A stretch of DNA of 5,667 nucleotides. Source: Desulfuromonadales bacterium (lineage in GTDB: Bacteria > Desulfobacterota > Desulfuromonadia > Geobacterales > Pseudopelobacteraceae). Shown in pieces: positions 1 to 4,961 of the stretch. The position numbers and the translations under genes are program-made. The stretch spans positions 1 through 5,667 of the forward strand of contig JAATGX010000118.1 in NCBI GenBank assembly GCA_015688915.1, in the 5' to 3' direction. Positions within the stretch are counted from its first letter, which is position 1, and each line of letters opens with the position of its first letter. A model generated the notes under the pieces. The model saw nothing but the letters and a program-made list of their open reading frames with translations. It did no database searches and was not told the origin of the DNA.

Positions 1-1505
1 GTCACGTCGTTGATCTGTTCCAGGATCGATTCCAGCGCCTGGCCCGATTTGGCGGCGCCCACCGTCCCCCGCTCCACTTCGCAGACCCCCTCTTCCATGG
101 CCGTGACGGCCAGCCTTGTCTCGCTCTGGATGGTCTTGATCCTGTCACCGATTTCCCGGGTCGCCCTGGAGGTCCGTTCGGCAAGCGCCCTGACCGCGTC
201 GGCGACCACGGCGAAGCCGCGTCCCTGCTCCCCGGCCCGGGCGGCCTCGATGGCGGCGTTGAGGGCCAGCAGGTTGGTCTGGTCGGCGATGTCCTCGATG
301 GTGCCGACGATCTCGCCGATCTGCTCGGAACGGGCGCCAAGCTGCTCCACTGCTCCCGCCGAGCTGCGCACCTTGTCGGCGATCCGGTTCATCCCCTCCA
401 CGGTCTCCCGGACCACGGCGGTGCCGTTTCGGGCCGTGACGCTGGCGTTGTTGGAACTGTTCACGGCCATGTGGCAGTTGCTGGCAATATCGGAACTGGT
501 GGCCGCCATCTCTTCGCTGGCCGTGGCCACGGTTACCGCCTGGCTCACCACCCGGTTCGAGCCGTCGGTGGTGTGCTCCGCGTGGGAGGTGAGCTGCGCC
601 GCCGCGGCCGATACCTCCTGGGAGCTCTGGTTGACCTTGTCCATGATCTGGCGCAGGCCCTCCACCATCCGGCGCATCGCCTCGTAGATGCCGCTCCTGC
701 CATCGGCCATCGGGATGGTCAGGTCACCCCCGGCCACCTGCATGGCGATCTCCTCCATCTCCGTTGGTTCCGCCCCGATGTTCCTGAGCAGTATCCTAGT
801 AACGGCAATGATCATGAGGCTGATGACGATAAAGACGAAGAACGTCACTCCGACGATCAGATAGACGCCGCGCTCGATGCGGGTGCGATTGTCGTCGGCC
901 GCCTTCCTGACCAGCGCCTCCAGGTCGTCGACGTAGTTTCCGGTGCCGATGACCCAGTCGAATGGTTTGAAATACAGGGAATAGCTCCGCTTGGGAAACG
1001 GCTTGTCACTGCCCGGCCTCGGGAACGAGTAATCGGTGTAGCCCCCGTCCGGCCGCATCCCGGTCTTGATGATCTCCCGTATGAAATATTTCCCGTTCGC
1101 ATCCCGCTGATCATAGCGGGTCTTGCCCTCGATCTCCGTTTTGCCGAGCATGGCGACGGTTATTCCCGCCGAGGTGTCGGCCCAGACATAGCCGTCGGTC
1201 CCGAAGTGCAGGTTGCGGATGATGTCGGCGCCGACGCTCTTCGCCTCGTCCAGGGACACTTCTCCCCTCTCGTACCGTTCGTTCAGCCGCCTGAGGATAC
1301 TGACGGCCAGTTCCACCTGGCTCCTGGCCTGATGGTCGAAGTTATGGAAAAGCGACGTCCGGTAGGAATTGACGAAGGTTTCGTGGCTGTGGATGAATTC
1401 TCTCAGGGTGATGATGCCGGTGGGGACGCCCAGCGCAAAGCAGCTTGTCAGTACCAGCAGCAGGACTTTGGTCCTGAAGCTGATGCCGCGGCGGGGTGTG
1501 TTCAT
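1..1505 (-). CDS. methyl-accepting chemotaxis protein with a periplasmic single-Cache sensor (C-terminus cut by window edge)
   Basis: Inner-membrane chemoreceptor that senses a small ligand outside the membrane and controls CheA/CheW inside. The 501 codons present read MNTPRRGISF at the start and EQINDV at the edge, with no stop. Residues 13-33 form TM1. Residues about 35-200 resemble a single Cache type 2 domain (GYVWADTS near 105-112, FDWVIGTGNY near 182-191). TM2 is about 213-236, followed by a HAMP-like linker. The cytoplasmic signalling helix contains the family hairpin: DQTNLLALNAAIEAARAGEQ at 408-427, then GRGFAVVADAVRALAERT. EEMAAT-type stretches suit adaptation methylation. The start is fixed by GGAGGT five bases upstream. 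About 40-60 residues are probably missing at the C-terminus. The gene lies downstream of a histidine kinase on the same strand, whose reading frame overlaps its first 54 codons. The ligand cannot be inferred. Confidence 0.95.
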   Translation of the reverse strand, partial: MNTPRRGISFRTKVLLLVLTSCFALGVPTGIITLREFIHSHETFVNSYRTSLFHNFDHQARSQVELAVSILRRLNERYERGEVSLDEAKSVGADIIRNLHFGTDGYVWADTSAGITVAMLGKTEIEGKTRYDQRDANGKYFIREIIKTGMRPDGGYTDYSFPRPGSDKPFPKRSYSLYFKPFDWVIGTGNYVDDLEALVRKAADDNRTRIERGVYLIVGVTFFVFIVISLMIIAVTRILLRNIGAEPTEMEEIAMQVAGGDLTIPMADGRSGIYEAMRRMVEGLRQIMDKVNQSSQEVSAAAAQLTSHAEHTTDGSNRVVSQAVTVATASEEMAATSSDIASNCHMAVNSSNNASVTARNGTAVVRETVEGMNRIADKVRSSAGAVEQLGARSEQIGEIVGTIEDIADQTNLLALNAAIEAARAGEQGRGFAVVADAVRALAERTSRATREIGDRIKTIQSETRLAVTAMEEGVCEVERGTVGAAKSGQALESILEQINDV

Positions 1506-2466
1506 GGGTGACCTCCAATGGTACATGGATGGTGTGTACATGTTTGCCGGTGTCTTGCATGCGGCGCCCTGTCGGTTCCTGCCGCTCGCCATATCCGCCA
1601 CCGGCCGGCAGCGCCCCGGTCAGTGCGGGATCACGGGCAAGGGGGGACAATCTCCCACCCGGCCCTCCCGGGCTGTCCGGCTGCTCTCCAATGCCGAATT
1701 GAGCCGTGAAACTGAATGTGCTTCCCTGGCCGGGCTCGCTCTCGCACCATATTTCCCCTCCCATGAGTTCCACCAGTTGCTTGGAGATGGAAAGCCCCAG
1801 GCCGGTGCCGCCGAAGCGCCGGGTTGTGGAACCGTCCGCCTGGGTAAAGGGGGTGAAGAGTTTGGCCATGGCTTCCGGAGAGAGGCCGGTTCCGGTGTCG
1901 CGTACCGAAAAACGCAAGGTTGCGGTGCCCGGGGTCCGTTCGTGGAGCGCGACGCTCAGGGTAACCTCTCCCTGTTCCGTGAATTTCACGGCATTGCCCA
2001 GCAGGTTGGTGAGCACCTGGCCCAGCCGGTGAGGGTCCCCGACAGGCTGTCCGGGCAACTCCGGCACGGCGTCAAGGCGCAGGGTCAATCCCTTTTTGTC
2101 CGCCTTCTGCCGGACAATGGCCATGACCCGTGCCAGGACGTCATCCAGTTTGAATCGGGCAAACTCCAGATCCATTTTGCCGGCCTCAATCTTGGAAAAA
2201 TCGAGGATGTCGTTGATGATCCTGAGCAGAGACTCGCCGGCAGAGGCGATCTTGCCCACGTAGTCGCGCTGCACCGGGGTGAGTCCGGTCTTCATGACCA
2301 GGTCGGTATAGCCGATGATGGCGGTCAGCGGGGTACGGATCTCGTGGCTCATGTTGGCCAGAAACCGGGACTTCGACCTGCTGGCCGCTTCGGCCGCTTC
2401 CTTGGCCTTTTCCAGCTCTCCGGTCCGATATTGTTCCGCACCGCTCTCAGTGCAGTCATTTGCCAT
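1342..2466 (-). CDS. soluble sensor histidine kinase (HisKA + HATPase_c), no sensor or receiver domain, aberrant C-terminal tail
   Basis: Two-component autokinase transferring ATP phosphate to a histidine and then to an unknown response regulator. The protein is 374 residues. A short helix-prone N-terminus (about 16-34) leads into HisKA with the H box MSHEIRTPL, His41. The N box is NLLGNAVKFT (154-163). The G1 box reads DTGTG (190-194) where DTGIG is usual. The F box is FTPFTQ (204-209) and the G2 box GGTGLGL (219-225). Recognisable homology ends near residue 257 (TFSFTAQF). No PAS, GAF, transmembrane or receiver domain is present, so it is probably cytosolic and needs a partner for input. 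Residues 258-374 are low-complexity and rich in P, G and H. The last 54 are encoded over the chemoreceptor start in another frame. The start is supported by GAAGGA five bases upstream. No in-frame ATG, GTG or TTG exists before the upstream stop at 2533-2535. The kinase core is certain; the true C-terminus is not. Confidence 0.85.
   Translation of the reverse strand: MANDCTESGAEQYRTGELEKAKEAAEAASRSKSRFLANMSHEIRTPLTAIIGYTDLVMKTGLTPVQRDYVGKIASAGESLLRIINDILDFSKIEAGKMDLEFARFKLDDVLARVMAIVRQKADKKGLTLRLDAVPELPGQPVGDPHRLGQVLTNLLGNAVKFTEQGEVTLSVALHERTPGTATLRFSVRDTGTGLSPEAMAKLFTPFTQADGSTTRRFGGTGLGLSISKQLVELMGGEIWCESEPGQGSTFSFTAQFGIGEQPDSPGGPGGRLSPLARDPALTGALPAGGGYGERQEPTGRRMQDTGKHVHTIHVPLEVTHEHTPPRHQLQDQSPAAGTDKLLCAGRPHRHHHPERIHPQPRNLRQFLPDVAFP
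1511..1516 (-). promoter_or_regulatory. Shine-Dalgarno site of the chemoreceptor gene
   Basis: GGAGGT on the minus strand, five bases before the ATG at 1505. It matters because it lies inside the annotated kinase reading frame, so it supports independent initiation of the chemoreceptor and argues that the kinase tail over this stretch is not the conserved product. The start context is CCCATGA, in which a TGA in a third frame overlaps the ATG, as in translationally coupled genes. Confidence 0.75.
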
Positions 2467-2639
2467 GGGTATCCTTCGCCTCCTTGAGAAAGGTACGGGT
2501 TTTGCAAGAAGACAGGCTTCACCACGAGGCTGCTACCATGAAAGGGCTTCCCTGGGTGGAAGGCGTTTCCCGCATCTCTCCGGCCCGGTGGATCGAGTCT
2601 GGTGGGGAATGGTGGGAACTATCTGATTGGCCGAGTTTT

Positions 2640-2963
2640 TTAGCCATTGCCAGCCGCACCCCGGTTTGTTATTCTGCTATCCTGAGTTCTCATCCGTGAC
2701 GAGCGGGATTTAAGCGGCCGTCCGCGGTGGTCATAGCGCGAGGGCCAGATATCGGCCGCCTGTACACCGATGATGCCCGCTATGATCCGCTCGACATGGG
2801 ACCATGGCTTGTGCAGCACGCTGTTGGGGGCATTGGACACGTAGCCGTGCTCCCGCGCGATCCGTGCGAAGGTGTAACCGCCGGCCTTGGCCAGTGCGGC
2901 CTTGATGTCGGCCGGGTGCCAGTCTGTGCGGGGCTGCTGCGTGCTGGGGGGTGTCCTGTCCAT
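2640..2963 (-). CDS. Ner/Nlp-like winged helix-turn-helix DNA-binding protein
   Basis: Small DNA-binding regulator of the Ner family (Mu phage Ner, and Nlp/SfsB in enterobacteria). In transposable phages Ner binds between divergent early and repressor promoters and damps both. The 107-residue protein has the family pattern: DWHPADIKAAL (14-24), a helix-turn-helix across about 30-65 including IAREHGYVSNAPNSVL, then the W of HKPW, and the hallmark DIWPSRY at 71-77. The DNA-binding core ends there. Phage Ner proteins are about 75-80 residues, so the basic tail of about 30 residues (HRGRPLKSRSSRM onward) is an extension of unknown role, possibly run-on into non-coding DNA. GAGG lies seven bases before the ATG. 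The gene is divergent from the CI-like repressor, with the shared control region between them. No transposase or other phage gene follows it. The family call is firm; its target is inferred. Confidence 0.85.
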   Translation of the reverse strand: MDRTPPSTQQPRTDWHPADIKAALAKAGGYTFARIAREHGYVSNAPNSVLHKPWSHVERIIAGIIGVQAADIWPSRYDHRGRPLKSRSSRMRTQDSRITNRGAAGNG

Positions 2964-3023
2964 AGAAGGGCCTCGCCGGGGTTTCGTGGTGGCGCCTGGA
3001 TGGCCGCCACGGGAGAGCGGAGA

Positions 3024-3037
3024 GTCATTTAATTGAC
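3024..3037. repeat. imperfect 14-bp dyad in the Ner-like gene leader
   Basis: GTCATTTAATTGAC is symmetric at six of seven base pairs. It lies about 60 bp upstream of the Ner-like start and does not match the CI-type dyads, so it could be the site of the Ner-like protein. This is an inference from position and symmetry only. Confidence 0.3.
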
Positions 3038-3061
3038 CGGGCGAAGAGATTCATGACCAGC

Positions 3062-3079
3062 CACTCTTTTTTTTGAGTG
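3062..3079. repeat. CACTC-T8-GAGTG inverted repeat
   Basis: Five-base perfect arms (3062-3066 and 3075-3079) flank a run of eight T. The run would bend DNA and the dyad could bind a regulator. The arms are short and no T-run follows the second arm, so it is not a classical terminator for either strand. Confidence 0.3.
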
Positions 3080-3109
3080 TTTAATTATTAGTTCTAAGCC
3101 TGGTGGTGG

Positions 3110-3139
3110 AAAATAACTACAAAATGTAGTCAATGTCAA
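3110..3139 (-). promoter_or_regulatory. candidate leftward sigma-70 promoter for the Ner-like gene
   Basis: On the minus strand a perfect -35 hexamer TTGACA (3139-3134) is followed after 18 bases by TATTTT (3115-3110), which matches four of six bases of the -10 consensus. The 17-bp dyad at 3115-3131 sits almost exactly in the spacer, so a bound repressor would block RNA polymerase. Transcription would begin near 3103 and give a leader of about 140 bases before the Ner-like ATG. Confidence 0.5.
3115..3131. promoter_or_regulatory. operator-like dyad O1
   Basis: AACTACAAAATGTAGTC contains perfect 6-bp arms ACTACA and TGTAGT (3116-3121, 3125-3130) around AAA. It shares the pattern GAYTRC-AAAAY-GTARTC with the copy at 3149-3165. 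The two centres are 34 bp apart, a little over three helical turns. It lies inside the spacer of the leftward promoter. A repeated dyad next to a CI-family gene is the expected form of that repressor's operator; binding itself is inferred. Confidence 0.6.
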
Positions 3140-3142
3140 GGA
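3138..3142 (+). promoter_or_regulatory. Shine-Dalgarno site that fixes the TTG start of the CI-like gene
   Basis: AAGGA is followed by eight bases and then TTG at 3151. An in-frame TGA at 3148-3150 directly precedes the TTG, so the protein cannot start further upstream. No in-frame ATG precedes the helix-turn-helix, which makes the TTG the only sensible start. Confidence 0.7.
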
Positions 3143-3148
3143 AAAGTT

Positions 3149-3165
3149 GATTGCAAAACGTAATC
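3149..3165. promoter_or_regulatory. operator-like dyad O2 covering the CI-like start codon
   Basis: GATTGCAAAACGTAATC has arms GATTGC and GTAATC that match at five of six positions around AAAAC. It matches O1 in 13 of 17 positions, and the four differences are all transitions. It covers the TTG start codon and the next four codons of the CI-like gene, so occupancy would be expected to limit that gene's own transcription. Confidence 0.55.
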
Positions 3166-3573
3166 ATAACCACACATGAGATTATCGAGCGATTAAAGCA
3201 AGCTCGCGGATATAAAAAAGATATCGATCTTGCGCGCGATCTGAAGGTCCCGCCGAAAAAGCTCGGGGTCTGGAAACACAGAAACACCGTGCCATTGGAA
3301 GAACTGACTACGTTTTGCAGGTGTTTTGGGTATGATCTGGAGTGGGCGCTCACCGGTGAGGGGGAAATGCGGCGGCCGCGGCCGGGTGCCGCCGTGGAGA
3401 GGCGCGAAGGATTTCAGCCGATACCACTGGATGCGGACCGCCGCCGCAACATACTCTTCGGCAGGTTGCAGCGAATATTGGACAAAGGCGACAAAACCCA
3501 TATCGAGGCCATCAAGGCCCAGTTGAAGGCGTTCGATCCCGGCAAAAAAAAACAGGGAATGGCCAACTGTTGA
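3151..3573 (+). CDS. short CI-like phage repressor (helix-turn-helix only, no S24 peptidase domain)
   Basis: Sequence-specific DNA-binding protein, probably the repressor of this module. It has 140 residues from a TTG start. Residues about 8-72 match the phage CI repressor helix-turn-helix family: IIERLKQARGYKKDIDLARD (11-30) holds the first helices, then WKHRNTVPLEEL (41-52) and DLEWALTGEGE (62-72), the family's closing signature. Full CI proteins continue into a LexA-like self-cleaving domain. Here a linker (73-95) leads to a short helical tail (RRNILFGRLQRILDKGDK, 98-115) and a lysine-rich end. With no Ser-Lys protease dyad, RecA-driven cleavage is not expected, so induction must occur otherwise, perhaps through the Ner-like protein. 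Two matching dyads lie at and upstream of the start. A run of nine A near the 3' end (3544-3552) could allow slippage into other tails. The domain call is firm; the role is inferred. Confidence 0.88.
   Translation: MQNVIITTHEIIERLKQARGYKKDIDLARDLKVPPKKLGVWKHRNTVPLEELTTFCRCFGYDLEWALTGEGEMRRPRPGAAVERREGFQPIPLDADRRRNILFGRLQRILDKGDKTHIEAIKAQLKAFDPGKKKQGMANC
3306..3322. promoter_or_regulatory. possible third, intragenic CI-type site (O3)
   Basis: The minus strand reads ACCTGCAAAACGTAGTC. It shares the uninterrupted 11-bp core TGCAAAACGTA with O2 and 13 of 17 bases overall, but one arm is degenerate. It lies inside the CI-like gene, and its centre is 157 bp from that of O2, close to 15 helical turns. 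It may be a chance match within codons for LTTFCR. Confidence 0.3.
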
Positions 3574-3650
3574 GTGTCGTCCCTTGCCCCTGCTGACCAG
3601 TGACTGTTCAATACCCTATCCTTTCAAGAAGATGCTCGAACGGCGGGGCA

Positions 3651-3660
3651 GGTGATCACC
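3651..3660. repeat. perfect 10-bp palindrome flanked by a direct repeat
   Basis: GGTGATCACC is perfectly symmetric. The heptamer ATGCTCG occurs on both sides (3632-3638 and 3661-3667). It could be a regulator site in the region upstream of prfA. Short palindromes also occur by chance. Confidence 0.25.
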
Positions 3661-3688
3661 ATGCTCGCCGCGCTTGGAACGTGTCCGT

Positions 3689-3730
3689 AAATAACTTTGT
3701 GTTTGCATTGGCTTCACGCAGATGTTATTT
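3689..3730. repeat. 7-bp inverted repeat AAATAAC/GTTATTT with a 28-base interior
   Basis: Arms AAATAAC (3689-3695) and GTTATTT (3724-3730) are perfectly complementary and enclose 28 bases. The right arm overlaps a weak -10-like TATTTG. The function is unknown; a regulator pair of half-sites or chance are both possible. Confidence 0.25.
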
Positions 3731-3752
3731 GATTCCCTTTGGTTACCGGGCT

Positions 3753-3829
3753 CCCGCTTGGTGACGTATGCAAGCCACCGCTTGGTAGAGAGGCAAGGGG
3801 CTTGTCGCCGCTACGTTACGAAGCCAGGG
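3753..3829 (+). promoter_or_regulatory. structured RNA leader candidate upstream of prfA
   Basis: Positions 3756-3768 (GCTTGGTGACGTA) pair with 3812-3824 (TACGTTACGAAGC) at 12 of 13 positions, counting one G-U wobble (3763/3817) and one G-G mismatch (3760/3820). CCC at 3753-3755 and GGG at 3827-3829 extend the helix past a 2-base bulge. Inside, CAAGCC (3771-3776) pairs perfectly with GGCTTG (3799-3804), and CTTG (3781-3784) with CAAG (3794-3797). The G-U pair is preserved only in plus-strand RNA, which points to a prfA leader rather than a DNA element. The outer helix ends about 48 bases before the prfA ATG. It has no U-tract and I do not recognise it as a known riboswitch class. A decayed palindromic repeat is the main alternative. 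Confidence 0.45.
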
Positions 3830-3877
3830 CTTTGTTGTGGGTAAATGTGACACTACGAAGAAACGAGGAGTTACTGG

Positions 3878-4945
3878 ATGTTCGACAAGTTAGAGGAACT
3901 GGAGCGGCGCTACCAGGAGTTGGAGGCGCTTCTTTCCGATCCGGCGGTGATCTCCAACCAGCCGGAGTTCCGCAAGTTCTCCCGCGAACACGCTGACCTG
4001 AACGAGCTGGTGGCGGCCTATCGCCGCTGGCGCAAGGTGCTGGCCGAGATTGACGACAACCGTGAACTGTCGGCCGACCCTGACATGAAGGAGATGGCCG
4101 AGGAGGACCTGAAGAGTCTGGAGGCGGAGAAGGAGCAGCTTGAGGCGGATATTCAACTCCTGCTTCTTCCCAAGGACCCCAATGACAACAAGAGCGTCAT
4201 CCTGGAGATTCGCGCCGGAACCGGGGGCGACGAGTCGGCCCTGTTCGCCGGCGACCTGTTCCGCATGTACTCCCGCTTTGCCGATACCAATCGTTGGAAA
4301 GTGGAAACCATCTCGGCCTCCGAGTCGGAGCGGGGAGGGTTCAAGGAGATCATCGCCTCGGTGGAGGGGGAGGGGGTCTTTGCCAAGCTCAAGTACGAAT
4401 CCGGCACCCACCGGGTGCAGCGCGTGCCCGAAACCGAGGCCCAGGGGCGCATCCACACCAGCGCCTGCACCGTGGCGATCATGCCCGAGGCCGAGGACGT
4501 GGATATCGACATTAACCCGGCCGACCTGAAGATCGACGTCTACCGTTCATCGGGCGCCGGCGGCCAGCACGTCAACACCACCGACTCGGCGGTGCGCATC
4601 ACCCACCTCCCCACCGGCACGGTGGTGGCCTGCCAGGAGGAACGGAGCCAGATCAAGAACCGGGCCAAGGCCATGAAGGTGCTCAAGACCCGCATCCTCG
4701 ACACCATCCTCCAGGATCAGAACGCCAAGCTGGCCGCGGATCGCAAGCAGCAGGTCGGTTCCGGCGACCGGAGCGAGCGCATCCGCACCTACAACTTCCC
4801 GCAGGGGCGCATGACCGATCATCGCATCGGTTTGACGCTCTATCGCCTGGATTCGATCATGGCCGGGGATATTGCCGAGATTGCGGATGCCCTGAGGGCG
4901 CACTACCAGATGGAGGCCTTGAAGGCGCAGAGCGAGGGTGCGTGA
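3878..4945 (+). CDS. prfA: peptide chain release factor 1
   Basis: Cytosolic class I release factor that reads UAA and UAG in the ribosomal A site and triggers hydrolysis of peptidyl-tRNA. The 355 residues match the normal family length. The N-terminal domain 1 is helical and charged (1-100). The codon-recognition domain carries the RF1-type PxT tripeptide as PET (184-186) within RVPETEAQGRIHTSAC. The catalytic loop is SSGAGGQHVN (224-233), with GGQ at 228-230. QEERSQIKNRAKAM (253-266) and the DRSERIRTYNFPQGRMTDHR stretch are typical of RF1. The start is supported by GAGGAG seven bases upstream. The gene ends in TGA, a codon RF1 itself does not read. The expected partner prmC, which methylates the GGQ glutamine, does not follow; a convergent mgtC-like gene begins after 16 bases. 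A structured leader may precede it. Confidence 0.98.
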   Translation: MFDKLEELERRYQELEALLSDPAVISNQPEFRKFSREHADLNELVAAYRRWRKVLAEIDDNRELSADPDMKEMAEEDLKSLEAEKEQLEADIQLLLLPKDPNDNKSVILEIRAGTGGDESALFAGDLFRMYSRFADTNRWKVETISASESERGGFKEIIASVEGEGVFAKLKYESGTHRVQRVPETEAQGRIHTSACTVAIMPEAEDVDIDINPADLKIDVYRSSGAGGQHVNTTDSAVRITHLPTGTVVACQEERSQIKNRAKAMKVLKTRILDTILQDQNAKLAADRKQQVGSGDRSERIRTYNFPQGRMTDHRIGLTLYRLDSIMAGDIAEIADALRAHYQMEALKAQSEGA

Positions 4946-4961
4946 CGACCTCGAGGAAAGC

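Larger units (their letters stand above)
2964..3150. promoter_or_regulatory. divergent control region between the Ner-like and CI-like genes
   Basis: This 187-bp spacer separates two divergent DNA-binding protein genes. Its right two-thirds are AT-rich compared with the flanking genes. It holds a leftward promoter candidate (3110-3139), a conserved dyad within that promoter, a second copy at the repressor start, and two other dyads (3024-3037 and 3062-3079). I could not find a convincing sigma-70 promoter for the rightward repressor gene. The layout is typical of a phage lysis/lysogeny switch. Confidence 0.65.
3574..3877. other. non-coding interval between the CI-like gene and prfA
   Basis: This 304-base interval holds no convincing gene. 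A frame open from 3739 into prfA lacks a ribosome-binding site and any family resemblance. Visible structure consists of a perfect palindrome (3651-3660), a wide inverted repeat (3689-3730), and a strongly folded nested stem (about 3753-3829). No U-tract terminator follows the CI-like gene. A weak promoter candidate for prfA is TTGCAT (3703-3708), 17 bases, TATTTG (3726-3731). I saw no rpmE or other translation gene upstream of prfA. Confidence 0.6.

Noticed and set aside
471..1511. Long plus-strand open frame opposite the chemoreceptor gene
   Set aside because: It is a GC-driven antisense shadow of a gene whose minus-strand translation gives clear Cache, HAMP and signalling-domain motifs.
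1521..1542. Direct repeat GTACATG (1521-1527, 1536-1542) before the chemoreceptor start
   Set aside because: The repeat is short, built on a self-complementary GTAC, and lies in the disordered kinase tail. Chance is the simplest explanation.
1369..2487. Long plus-strand open frame opposite the histidine kinase
   Set aside because: It has no family resemblance, and the minus strand encodes a clear HisKA/HATPase core.
2467..2639. Riboswitch (for example cyclic-di-GMP type) in the kinase leader
   Set aside because: I looked for the conserved GEMM-type bases on the minus strand and did not find them, and no strong helix is apparent.
2640..3573. Toxin-antitoxin pair reading of the Ner/CI-like genes
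   Set aside because: Both proteins are recognisable DNA-binding regulators and the genes are divergent, unlike typical co-directional toxin-antitoxin operons.
3739..3996. Small plus-strand frame running into prfA
   Set aside because: It has no ribosome-binding site, overlaps the prfA start in another frame, and passes through the folded leader. The product resembles nothing known to me.
3890..4456. Minus-strand frame of 188 codons within prfA
   Set aside because: It is an antisense shadow of a highly conserved release factor gene.
4946..4961. Bidirectional terminator between prfA and the mgtC-like gene
   Set aside because: The 16-base gap and its flanks lack a convincing stem followed by a T-run on either strand.
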